NCBI GenBank assembly: GCA_007135895.1
Contig: SLHZ01000163.1
Coordinates: 1 to 5,228 of the forward strand
Source: Balneolales bacterium
GTDB taxonomy: Bacteria; Bacteroidota; Rhodothermia; Balneolales; Natronogracilivirgulaceae
Length of the DNA stretch: 5,228 bases
Direction: 5' to 3'
Position numbers and translations under genes: made by a program. Within the stretch, counting starts at the first letter, position 1, and each line of letters starts with the position of its first letter. The notes beneath the pieces are model-generated. The model ran no database searches. It saw only the letters and a list, made by a program, of their open reading frames with translations, and had not been told where the DNA came from. Of the stretch, positions 1 to 5,212 are shown piece after piece.

Positions 1-924
1 AGCCGGTTTGAACTATTCACCCGGAACAGAGTCCGGCTCACCCCCCACCACGAAATTATGCTGGAGGCCCGGTCCGGTATCCTGCGCTATGATACGCCGG
101 AACAGAATCTCGACGACCGGGATGAACTGAACTACCAGGTTCTTCTGACCAACCGGCATGTTTTTTCACCATGGTTCGACCTGACGGTAAGGACTGGCGG
201 AGAAGCCACTCATTACGTCTATCTCTCCGGCACCCGAAGCATTGAAAATAATTGGCGGCGAACCATCCGGCTGGCCCCTGAAATCCGATGGGAACCCCAT
301 GAGCGACTCCTTTTCCGCAATGAGCTGCTGGTGCGTGCCAATTATACGGTTGAGGACTACCAGCTCGAAGGACGTCCCAAAAACGACCAGTCTTCCCGCG
401 AGTTTGCCTTTCGGTCACGCCTGGATGTAACCCTTGCCGATCATTGGCAATTTGAAACGGCACTGTCGCGCAGTGAGCTTCGAATCGGACGGCTCTACTG
501 GAAAAGTTTCCAGGAGACACCCACTGATACACTGGTGACCTATAATCTGGAGGCCATGGTTGTGCACCGGCCGGGCCGTCACCACATCGGCGTTGGTGGC
601 CGCTTTTTCGTGCGACGCGACTATCTGCCCCAAGCCGTAATGACGATTCAGGTCGAGAACGAACAGGGACAGGCTATTCCCGTAAGCCGCAGGGCTCCCG
701 GATATCAGATGAGCTATCAGTTCGGCCCAAGCATAGATATCCGACTCCAATTTGTATCGGGCAACCGGATTATCATCAACGGCTGGTTGCAGCGTCAGGA
801 AGTGTGGCGGCGCCTTTATACTGCCTATCCGGATGATTTGAAAGAGGCATTCCGAAAAGAGGAGAGAAGAAAGACAGTCCGTATTTATCCCAACCTTGAA
901 ATACGGGCAGTGTTCGACTTCTGA
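1..924 (+). CDS. C-terminal part of an outer-membrane β-barrel-like protein (5' end outside window)
   Basis: The frame is open from the first base of the window, so this is the last 307 residues of a longer protein; the ATG at 58 is probably internal. I see alternating polar/hydrophobic stretches of about 8-12 residues separated by charged loops, many Arg/Tyr/Trp residues, no cytosolic enzyme motif, and a C-terminus ending in VFDF. A terminal Phe after a β-strand is the usual outer-membrane insertion signal. The segment around fragment residues 83-120 (NNW, then RLAP, then ANYTVEDY) resembles a recurrent but unnamed motif in hypothetical envelope proteins of the Bacteroidota/Chlorobiota/Balneolota group; this is from memory, not a search. 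The role is unknown: a barrel in the outer membrane is the best inference. It lies 154 bp upstream of the dehydrogenase gene on the same strand, with a possible terminator between, so co-transcription is not implied. The CDS call is firm; function is not. Confidence 0.8.
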   Translation, partial: SRFELFTRNRVRLTPHHEIMLEARSGILRYDTPEQNLDDRDELNYQVLLTNRHVFSPWFDLTVRTGGEATHYVYLSGTRSIENNWRRTIRLAPEIRWEPHERLLFRNELLVRANYTVEDYQLEGRPKNDQSSREFAFRSRLDVTLADHWQFETALSRSELRIGRLYWKSFQETPTDTLVTYNLEAMVVHRPGRHHIGVGGRFFVRRDYLPQAVMTIQVENEQGQAIPVSRRAPGYQMSYQFGPSIDIRLQFVSGNRIIINGWLQRQEVWRRLYTAYPDDLKEAFRKEERRKTVRIYPNLEIRAVFDF

Positions 925-925
925 C

Positions 926-947
926 GCTCATCCGGCTCATTGCTCAT
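926..947. repeat. Three copies of GCTCAT just after a stop codon
   Basis: GCTCAT occurs at 926-931, 935-940 and 942-947, starting one base after the TGA of the upstream β-barrel gene. Spacing is uneven (9 and 7 bp), so this is a short degenerate cluster, not a clean tandem array. It overlaps one arm of the possible terminator hairpin. No function is evident. Confidence 0.55.
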
Positions 948-973
948 TTCGCAATTGCTGTTTGCATTTTTTT
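939..973 (+). terminator. Weak intrinsic terminator candidate after the first gene
   Basis: Two mutually exclusive short stems precede a run of seven T (967-973): ATTGC 939-943 with GCAAT 951-955 (7-nt loop), and GCAA 951-954 with TTGC 962-965 (7-nt loop), the latter one base before the T run. The T tract and its position 15-50 bp past the stop codon favour termination of the β-barrel gene. The stems are only 4-5 bp and A/T-rich, so strength is doubtful. Confidence 0.4.
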
Positions 974-995
974 GGGATAGTTTAGACCCATGAAT

Positions 996-1007
996 TCCGA
1001 TATCGGA
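996..1007. promoter_or_regulatory. Perfect 12-bp palindrome, possible operator upstream of the dehydrogenase gene
   Basis: TCCGATATCGGA is a perfect palindrome 72 bp before the dehydrogenase start codon. It sits just upstream of an A/T-rich stretch that could hold the -10 region, so a dimeric regulator bound here could overlap the -35 region. With no known matching consensus, the operator role is inference only. Confidence 0.3.
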
Positions 1008-1021
1008 TCACCATTGAATAC

Positions 1022-1030
1022 TATTATTAT
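1022..1030 (+). promoter_or_regulatory. Weak -10-like stretch for the dehydrogenase gene
   Basis: Two overlapping TATTAT hexamers (1022-1027 and 1025-1030) each match 5 of 6 bases of TATAAT. They lie in a markedly A/T-rich stretch about 50 bp before the start codon. No convincing -35 hexamer is found 16-18 bp upstream; the palindrome at 996-1007 lies there instead, which would suit an activator-dependent promoter. The Bacteroidota-type TAnnTTTG box is not evident. Confidence 0.25.
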
Positions 1031-1078
1031 TTATCACCAAAATTATTAACGGTTTTTACCATAATTACAGGAAAAAAG

Positions 1079-2605
1079 ATGGATTTTTTAAAGCGCCTGG
1101 GCATAGCCCCCGTCAACGATGGAACTTGGATCGGCACAAAAAGTTACAGCTGGGAGCACCGTGAAAAGCTGAAGAGTATCTCCCCGGTCGACAACAGCGT
1201 GATCGCCGAAGTCAGCTGGACGTCCGACGAACAATACGAGCAGGTTGTCGATGAAGCCCAAAAGGCTTTTCTGGAGTGGCGGCAGGTACCGGCCCCCAAA
1301 CGCGGCGAGATCGTCCGCCAGATCGGTGATGCACTCCGCGAAAACAAGGAAGACCTGGGTCGTCTGGTAACCTGGGAAAACGGAAAAATTTTACAGGAAG
1401 GTCTCGGGGAAGTACAGGAAATGATCGACATCTGTGATTTTGCCGTGGGTCTTTCCCGTCAGCTTTACGGCTATACGATGCAGTCGGAGCGGTCCCGGCA
1501 CCGTCTCTATGACCAGTACCATCCGCTGGGTATCGTCGGTGTGATTTCGGCGTTCAATTTCCCGGTAGCCGTCTGGGCATGGAATACCATGATTGCAGCT
1601 GTTTGCGGTGATACGGTCATCTGGAAACCATCAAGCAAGACACCGCTGACTGCCGTGGCCTGTCAGAAGCTGGCGGCTGAAGTGCTCAGGAAAAACGACA
1701 TACCCGACGGGGTCTTCAATCTCATGATAGTGGACCGTACCATCGGTGATCGTATGGCACGTGACAACCGGATCCCCCTCATTTCCGCCACCGGTTCCAC
1801 CCTGATGGGCAAATCGGTAGGGCCGACTGTTTCGGCACGATTGGGCCGGAGCATCCTGGAGCTGGGTGGCAACAACGCCATTATCATCAGTCAGCATGCC
1901 GATATCGAAATGGCGATCAGGGCCACGGTCTTCGGTGCCGTCGGCACGGCCGGACAGCGTTGTACCTCTACCCGAAGGCTCATTGTGCATTCATCGGTAT
2001 TTGATCAGGTGCGCGACCGGTTGATCGAAGTCTACAAGAAAATCACCATCGGCGATCCGATGGATGAAAACACACTCGTAGGACCGATGATCGACTATCA
2101 GGCCGTTGAAACCATGCAGCAGGCGCTGGCCAGTCTGAAGGAACAGGGTGGTGAAGTTCTCTGCGGAGGAGAACCTCTCCAGGGTGACGGCATCCCCGGC
2201 AAATGCTATGTGCGACCGGCTCTCTGCCTGGCCAAAAACGAATATCCGATAGTGCAGGAAGAGACATTCGCTCCTATTCTCTATCTGATGAAATACGACA
2301 CGTTTGATGAAGCCATCGCCATGCACAACGGAGTCGTCCAGGGTCTGAGCTCCTCCATTTTTACCCTGAACGTACGCGAAGCAGAACACTTCCTCAGCGC
2401 CATCGGATCCGACTGCGGCATCGCCAACGTCAACATCGGCACCAGCGGAGCCGAAATCGGCGGAGCGTTCGGCGGTGAAAAAGAGACCGGGGGCGGACGC
2501 GAGTCCGGCTCGGATTCCTGGAAGTTCTACATGCGCCGCCAGACCAATACCATCAACTGGGGCAGTGAACTTCCCCTGGCTCAGGGACTCAAGTTCGATA
2601 TCTGA
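1079..2605 (+). CDS. amaB: ALDH7-family L-aminoadipate-semialdehyde / piperideine-6-carboxylate dehydrogenase
   Basis: A cytosolic NAD(P)+-dependent aldehyde dehydrogenase; the family (ALDH7, antiquitin-like) oxidises α-aminoadipic semialdehyde, in equilibrium with Δ1-piperideine-6-carboxylate, to α-aminoadipate in lysine breakdown. At 508 residues it is full length. Visible landmarks: oxyanion Asn160 (SAFNFP), cofactor-site Lys183 (WKPSSKTP), a Rossmann-loop TGST at 238-241, general base Glu261 (ELGGNN), catalytic Cys295 (GQRCTS), EETFAP at 394-399. The C-terminus is diagnostic for ALDH7: GGAFGGEKETGGGRESGSD at about 461-479, then MRR, INWG and LPLAQG. Glu114 and Arg294 fall where the human enzyme has its aminoadipate-recognition residues Glu121 and Arg301 (constant offset of 7), supporting this substrate. 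The start is supported by AGGA at 1069-1072, six bases before ATG. The gene converges on the PLP-enzyme gene across a strong hairpin. No lysine aminotransferase or lysine dehydrogenase gene is in view, so the pathway role rests on family identity. The symbol follows Pseudomonas usage. Confidence 0.95.
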   Translation: MDFLKRLGIAPVNDGTWIGTKSYSWEHREKLKSISPVDNSVIAEVSWTSDEQYEQVVDEAQKAFLEWRQVPAPKRGEIVRQIGDALRENKEDLGRLVTWENGKILQEGLGEVQEMIDICDFAVGLSRQLYGYTMQSERSRHRLYDQYHPLGIVGVISAFNFPVAVWAWNTMIAAVCGDTVIWKPSSKTPLTAVACQKLAAEVLRKNDIPDGVFNLMIVDRTIGDRMARDNRIPLISATGSTLMGKSVGPTVSARLGRSILELGGNNAIIISQHADIEMAIRATVFGAVGTAGQRCTSTRRLIVHSSVFDQVRDRLIEVYKKITIGDPMDENTLVGPMIDYQAVETMQQALASLKEQGGEVLCGGEPLQGDGIPGKCYVRPALCLAKNEYPIVQEETFAPILYLMKYDTFDEAIAMHNGVVQGLSSSIFTLNVREAEHFLSAIGSDCGIANVNIGTSGAEIGGAFGGEKETGGGRESGSDSWKFYMRRQTNTINWGSELPLAQGLKFDI

Positions 2606-2680
2606 TCCAGATCGATACCTGAAGACCCGGGATCGTTGTATGATACTCGGGATCGTTGCTTGATCAAGTTCGATATCTGA
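2589..2680. repeat. Direct repeat of the dehydrogenase gene's own 3' end, with degenerate stop-containing units between
   Basis: TCAAGTTCGATATCTGA (17 bp, encoding the last Lys-Phe-Asp-Ile and the stop) is at 2589-2605 and again, identical, at 2664-2680, outside the gene. Between them CGGGATCGTTG occurs at 2628-2638 and 2648-2658 (20-bp period). A shared core of TCG, five bases, then TGA is found five times: 2595-2605, 2612-2622, 2633-2643, 2653-2663 and 2670-2680. The TGA triplets cover all three rightward frames. The pattern looks like repeated local duplication of the gene end. No inverted-repeat or transposase signature accompanies it. Confidence 0.8.
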
Positions 2681-2699
2681 CGCAAAGAGGCCTTCCCAG

Positions 2700-2736
2700 G
2701 GCAGACCGGAGCTGAAATGATCAGTTTCGGTCTGCC
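2700..2736 (+). terminator. Strong hairpin between convergent genes, likely transcription end
   Basis: Arms 2700-2715 and 2721-2736 form 16 pairs around a 5-nt loop (2716-2720): nine perfect outer pairs (GGCAGACCG with CGGTCTGCC), three weaker pairs including two G-U, then CTGA with TCAG. The G-U pairs exist only in rightward RNA; in leftward RNA they become C-A mismatches, so the structure best suits ending the dehydrogenase transcript, though the outer stem works both ways. No U tract follows on either side, so it may block 3' exonucleases or act with a factor. One arm lies within the last codons and stop of the leftward gene. Confidence 0.65.
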
Positions 2737-4091
2737 TGACGGTACAGCATGTTCAGCCGGTCCAGCATCTCCGGCACGAAGGAGAGGTGCTCCGGTTTCA
2801 TCAAGACACTCCTCAGAACGGTGACATGATCCTGGTCCACCTCCAGTCCGGGCAAAGAACGACGGACCTGCTGGCTGTCGAGATCCATGGTGCTCAGGTA
2901 CAGCTGGTCGGTCTGCATGCCGATCTTGAGTATTTTTTTTGACAGCATGCTGATTTCGCTGCACCGACTGCTTTTTGCGCGGGGAACAAACGTGACGATA
3001 TCAAGCTCCGGCCGCATGAGTGACTCAAACTGATCATTTTCCATCAAGCCCTCATGGAGTTTGAGCGCTGCCTTCCGGCAGTCCGACAGCATGGAACGAA
3101 GACCCTCGGCAGATAAAAGTTCCATGGTCAGCCACAATGCTACGGCAGCGGAACCGGCCCGGGAGCACTCAAGGCTGATTTCGCCCAGATGCCGCTCATC
3201 GGAAGTGAAGTAGGTATAAGGGGAATCATGGTGGTAGAAACGGCCGGCCGACGGATCACGGAATAGCACCGATCCACACCCGTAGGGCTGCAGACCATGC
3301 TTGTGCGGATCAATAACCAGGCTGTCTGCCCGGGGCAGCGCTTCCCATGGTTCAGGGTCTATGAGTCCGCTTTTTCTCAAAAGGTAATAGAAGCCTCCAT
3401 ATGCCGCATCCACGTGAATACGCACACCTTTTTCCTCCGCCCATCGGACCAGGGTGTGCAGGGGCTCAACGCGGCCCTGGCCTGTTGTTCCAAGCGTTAC
3501 GACCAGGGTGCCGGGCAGCGGGGCCGCCGGGTCAAGCAGTGACGGATCTGGAAAACCATCGTCGCCGGACGGAACTTCAACAACCGGATGATTGAGGAGT
3601 CCGCACATCCTGCGATGCGTATAATGAGACAGCGAAGAGATGGCCACCGGCCGGTCCGGATGGAGCTGGCGGGCCACCCACAAAGCTTCCAGGTTCGCAA
3701 TGGTGCCACTGCTGGTAAGATGTCCCAGTGATCCGGCGGGAAAACCGGTCCAGGCTGTGAGTCGTTCCATCACCTCCTTTTCCATCACTGAGGCCTCAGG
3801 ACCGCCATCCAGGGCATGATTGTTGGGGTTTACGGTCATGCTCAGCGCATAGGCCAGCCATGCGGCCGGATGAGGTGGTTTGAGCATCTGCCCGGCATAA
3901 CGGTGATGATGAAAGGGATAGTTCCGCGACAATCGTTCTACCAGCGTCTGAAAAACACTATCAAGTACCTTTTCATCCGGATTCATGGCCGTGGATTCCT
4001 GTGCGACTCCGGAGCGGTCATTCTGGTAGAATCTCTGCTTCAACTCCTCAAGCAGCGGACCAAGGCGCCGTATGTAGGATGCTGGTATCAT
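2721..4091 (-). CDS. PLP-dependent group II amino-acid decarboxylase-like enzyme
   Basis: A fold-type I PLP enzyme of 456 residues related to group II decarboxylases (aromatic amino acid, glutamate and diaminobutyrate decarboxylases). Features: TSSGTIANLEAL at 126-137 for cofactor phosphate binding; His156 in the SHYTH segment, placed like the His that stacks on the PLP ring; HVDAAYGG at 226-233 with Asp228 for the pyridine nitrogen; and DPHKHGLQPYGCG at 261-273 with Lys264 as Schiff-base lysine. Tyr292 (SPYTYF) lies 28 residues past the lysine, about where DOPA decarboxylase has its loop Tyr332, so decarboxylation is more likely than aldehyde synthesis; the alignment by eye is approximate. 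The ATG at 4091 is preceded by CAGGA (4099-4103 on the opposite strand), 7 bases away, supporting this start; no earlier in-frame Met is near. The substrate cannot be read from sequence. It lies 62 bp downstream of the DUF3078 gene on the same strand and converges on the aldehyde dehydrogenase gene. A run of eight A (2933-2940) sits at codons 384-387. Confidence 0.9.
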   Translation of the reverse strand: MIPASYIRRLGPLLEELKQRFYQNDRSGVAQESTAMNPDEKVLDSVFQTLVERLSRNYPFHHHRYAGQMLKPPHPAAWLAYALSMTVNPNNHALDGGPEASVMEKEVMERLTAWTGFPAGSLGHLTSSGTIANLEALWVARQLHPDRPVAISSLSHYTHRRMCGLLNHPVVEVPSGDDGFPDPSLLDPAAPLPGTLVVTLGTTGQGRVEPLHTLVRWAEEKGVRIHVDAAYGGFYYLLRKSGLIDPEPWEALPRADSLVIDPHKHGLQPYGCGSVLFRDPSAGRFYHHDSPYTYFTSDERHLGEISLECSRAGSAAVALWLTMELLSAEGLRSMLSDCRKAALKLHEGLMENDQFESLMRPELDIVTFVPRAKSSRCSEISMLSKKILKIGMQTDQLYLSTMDLDSQQVRRSLPGLEVDQDHVTVLRSVLMKPEHLSFVPEMLDRLNMLYRQADRN

Positions 4092-4107
4092 AATGTGATC
4101 CTGATGC

Positions 4108-4159
4108 TGTGATTCTACTTGGTGATTATAGATGGTGATTCTAATCGGTGATTCTACAT
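4108..4159. repeat. Four 13-bp tandem units filling the gap before the decarboxylase-like gene
   Basis: Exact 13-bp period: 4108-4120 TGTGATTCTACTT, 4121-4133 GGTGATTATAGAT, 4134-4146 GGTGATTCTAATC, 4147-4159 GGTGATTCTACAT. A more decayed fifth copy (TGTGATCCTGATG) lies at 4094-4106, next to the decarboxylase start codon. The rightmost unit contains the last Met codon and TAG stop of the DUF3078 gene (4154-4159), so the array seems to have grown from that gene end into the gap. On the gene strand each unit reads roughly TAGAATCACC. Unit size, absence of spacers and only four copies exclude CRISPR. Confidence 0.9.
4125..4130 (-). promoter_or_regulatory. TATAAT box inside the tandem array, candidate promoter of the decarboxylase-like gene
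   Basis: Read on the minus strand this is a perfect TATAAT, 33 bases before the ATG at 4091. Transcription would start near 4118, giving a leader of about 27 bases that includes the CAGGA ribosome site. The other three units have TAGAAT, one base off. No TTGACA-like -35 lies 16-18 bp upstream; that spot holds another repeat unit. The gene could instead be read through from the DUF3078 gene. Confidence 0.35.
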
Positions 4160-5032
4160 GAACGTATAGTTCAACCCCACGGAAAGGATCTGCTTGATCT
4201 GGAGTTTGCGGGTGATATCGTCATTGTACTGCATGGCGAACTCCAGGTTGGTGGTCAAATAGTCGTTTATGCGGCCCACAATTTCATTGGTTATGATGAA
4301 ATCGGTATTCAGCAGGCTTTTTTGGAGGTTGCTGAATGTCTCAATGTACCCGGAATAGCGTACGTTCTTCCAGATCTCCCTTTCATAGCGCATGACAACG
4401 GTAAAACCGGCCTCGTTGCGAAACCATTTGCCCTCGTCCAGACCATATCTTGGTGAAAGTGATGTATCGCTGATGAAAGTCTGTCTCAATGACATGCCGG
4501 CGGTCAGCTCCAGATGGCTGTCGGGGTCAAACGACAAACCCGCCGTCTCGGTCAGGGTACCGGGAGCGAGGAATCGGGATTGCAGCACTTCGAAAGACCG
4601 GTCATATCCTTTGTCAAACTGGGTCTCAAAGTTGATATTAATCGTCACACTGAAGCGTTCATCGGTGAAGCGGCGGCGAAACTGGTTTCTCAAGCGGATC
4701 ACATCATCGCTTTTCCGGAAACTACCGCGATCCAGACGGGTCTGTCCATAGCGCATATCGGTCCGGAGACCATATTGATACGATCCCTCGGTATAAATGG
4801 CGGTAAAAACCGCATTCCCGACCACCGATATTCGATCCACCCCCCCCTGGGCCCATTCGCGATAATAAGCCTGCGATCCGTTCACTCCGGTCCGCAGTGT
4901 CAGTTTCCACAATCCCTCCTCTGCAGGTGTGCGCAGAAGATCATCCGTCGGCATGGGCAGTTTTTGGGACAGGCCGGAGGAGACTGCCAGCAGAGTCATG
5001 CTAATGGTAAGTATCAAACACCTCAAACGCAT
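4154..5032 (-). CDS. DUF3078-family outer-membrane β-barrel protein
   Basis: A 292-residue exported protein. Residues 1-22 form a signal peptide (basic MRLR, hydrophobic LILTISMTLLAV, small residues SSGLS), cleaved probably near Gln23; Cys5 lies in the basic start, not in a lipobox. The mature part fits DUF3078, a family of uncharacterised envelope proteins of Bacteroidota and relatives: WKL...GVNGSQAYYREWAQGG at about 42-64, FRKSDDVIRL at 105-114, ETQFDKGYD at 136-144, FLAPG at 154-158, and YNDDIT at 269-274 near the end. Alternating strands suggest a β-barrel of roughly 10-14 strands in the outer membrane; the C-terminus ends FM, so the terminal aromatic is one residue from the end. Function of the family is unknown to me. 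An in-frame TAA directly before the ATG at 5032 fixes the start. No Shine-Dalgarno is visible, unlike the two enzyme genes, but this is common in Bacteroidota. Its stop lies inside a 13-bp tandem array, followed after 62 bp by the decarboxylase-like gene. Confidence 0.88.
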   Translation of the reverse strand: MRLRCLILTISMTLLAVSSGLSQKLPMPTDDLLRTPAEEGLWKLTLRTGVNGSQAYYREWAQGGVDRISVVGNAVFTAIYTEGSYQYGLRTDMRYGQTRLDRGSFRKSDDVIRLRNQFRRRFTDERFSVTININFETQFDKGYDRSFEVLQSRFLAPGTLTETAGLSFDPDSHLELTAGMSLRQTFISDTSLSPRYGLDEGKWFRNEAGFTVVMRYEREIWKNVRYSGYIETFSNLQKSLLNTDFIITNEIVGRINDYLTTNLEFAMQYNDDITRKLQIKQILSVGLNYTFM

Positions 5033-5060
5033 TTATGGCGGAAGAAACTTTTGGGATATG

Positions 5061-5066
5061 TATAAT
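5061..5066 (+). promoter_or_regulatory. TATAAT box pointing right in the right-hand intergenic region
   Basis: A perfect TATAAT hexamer lies 29 bp upstream of the leftward DUF3078 gene start but faces away from it, toward the right edge. No good -35 hexamer is present at the expected distance. If used, the transcript would begin near 5073 and carry a leader of about 140 bases before the possible start codon at 5213. The leftward strand offers only TATACA (5059-5064) as a -10 for the DUF3078 gene. Low certainty. Confidence 0.25.
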
Positions 5067-5132
5067 TGCAGGAACCCGGTGCCGCTGACCAATAACAGGC
5101 AGATGGGACAAAGCCCTTGGGACCAACTGGAT

Positions 5133-5202
5133 CCTGTTTCCAGGTATTTACTCTGTTGGAGCAAAAGTCTGACGGAAAAGTGTTATGCCGCGGGGAAACA
5201 GG
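5133..5202 (+). repeat. 9-bp inverted repeat whose right arm holds a possible ribosome site
   Basis: CCTGTTTCC at 5133-5141 is the exact reverse complement of GGAAACAGG at 5194-5202, with 52 bases between. The right arm includes AGG (5200-5202), ten bases before the ATG at 5213, so pairing would hide that site. The left arm can alternatively form a small local hairpin, CTGGA 5127-5131 with TCCAG 5139-5143. This is visible in sequence, but a regulatory role is only inferred and depends on a real gene starting at 5213. Confidence 0.35.
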
Positions 5203-5212
5203 TACAACAAAA

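Noticed and set aside
58..60. ATG at 58 as the true start of the first gene
   Set aside because: The same frame is open back to base 1 with β-strand-like sequence, and no ribosome site or promoter precedes it.
56..532. Long open frame on the minus strand inside the first gene
   Set aside because: It lies fully antisense to a convincing β-barrel coding frame and its translation has no recognisable motif or β-strand pattern.
973..990. TGGG and CCCA arms around a 10-base loop as a hairpin or operator
   Set aside because: The stem is only four pairs and could easily arise by chance.
2589..2680. Direct repeats considered as insertion-sequence target duplications or an attachment site
   Set aside because: Only 58 bp lie between the 17-bp copies, there is no transposase or terminal inverted repeat, and the extra degenerate units point to local duplication.
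2581..2964. 127-codon minus-strand open frame considered as a separate gene
   Set aside because: Most of it overlaps the decarboxylase-like gene in another frame and the rest crosses repeats and the dehydrogenase end. I kept only its possible relevance to slippage at the A8 tract.
4108..4159. Tandem repeats considered as a CRISPR array
   Set aside because: Units are 13 bp, directly abutting, with no spacers and no cas genes nearby.
4514..5065. 183-codon rightward open frame opposite the DUF3078 gene
   Set aside because: The opposite strand encodes a recognisable family with a signal peptide; this frame looks like its shadow.
5087..5092. TTGGTC on the minus strand as -35 box for the DUF3078 gene
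   Set aside because: The only nearby -10-like hexamer (TATACA at 5059-5064) is 22 bp away, too far for a standard promoter.
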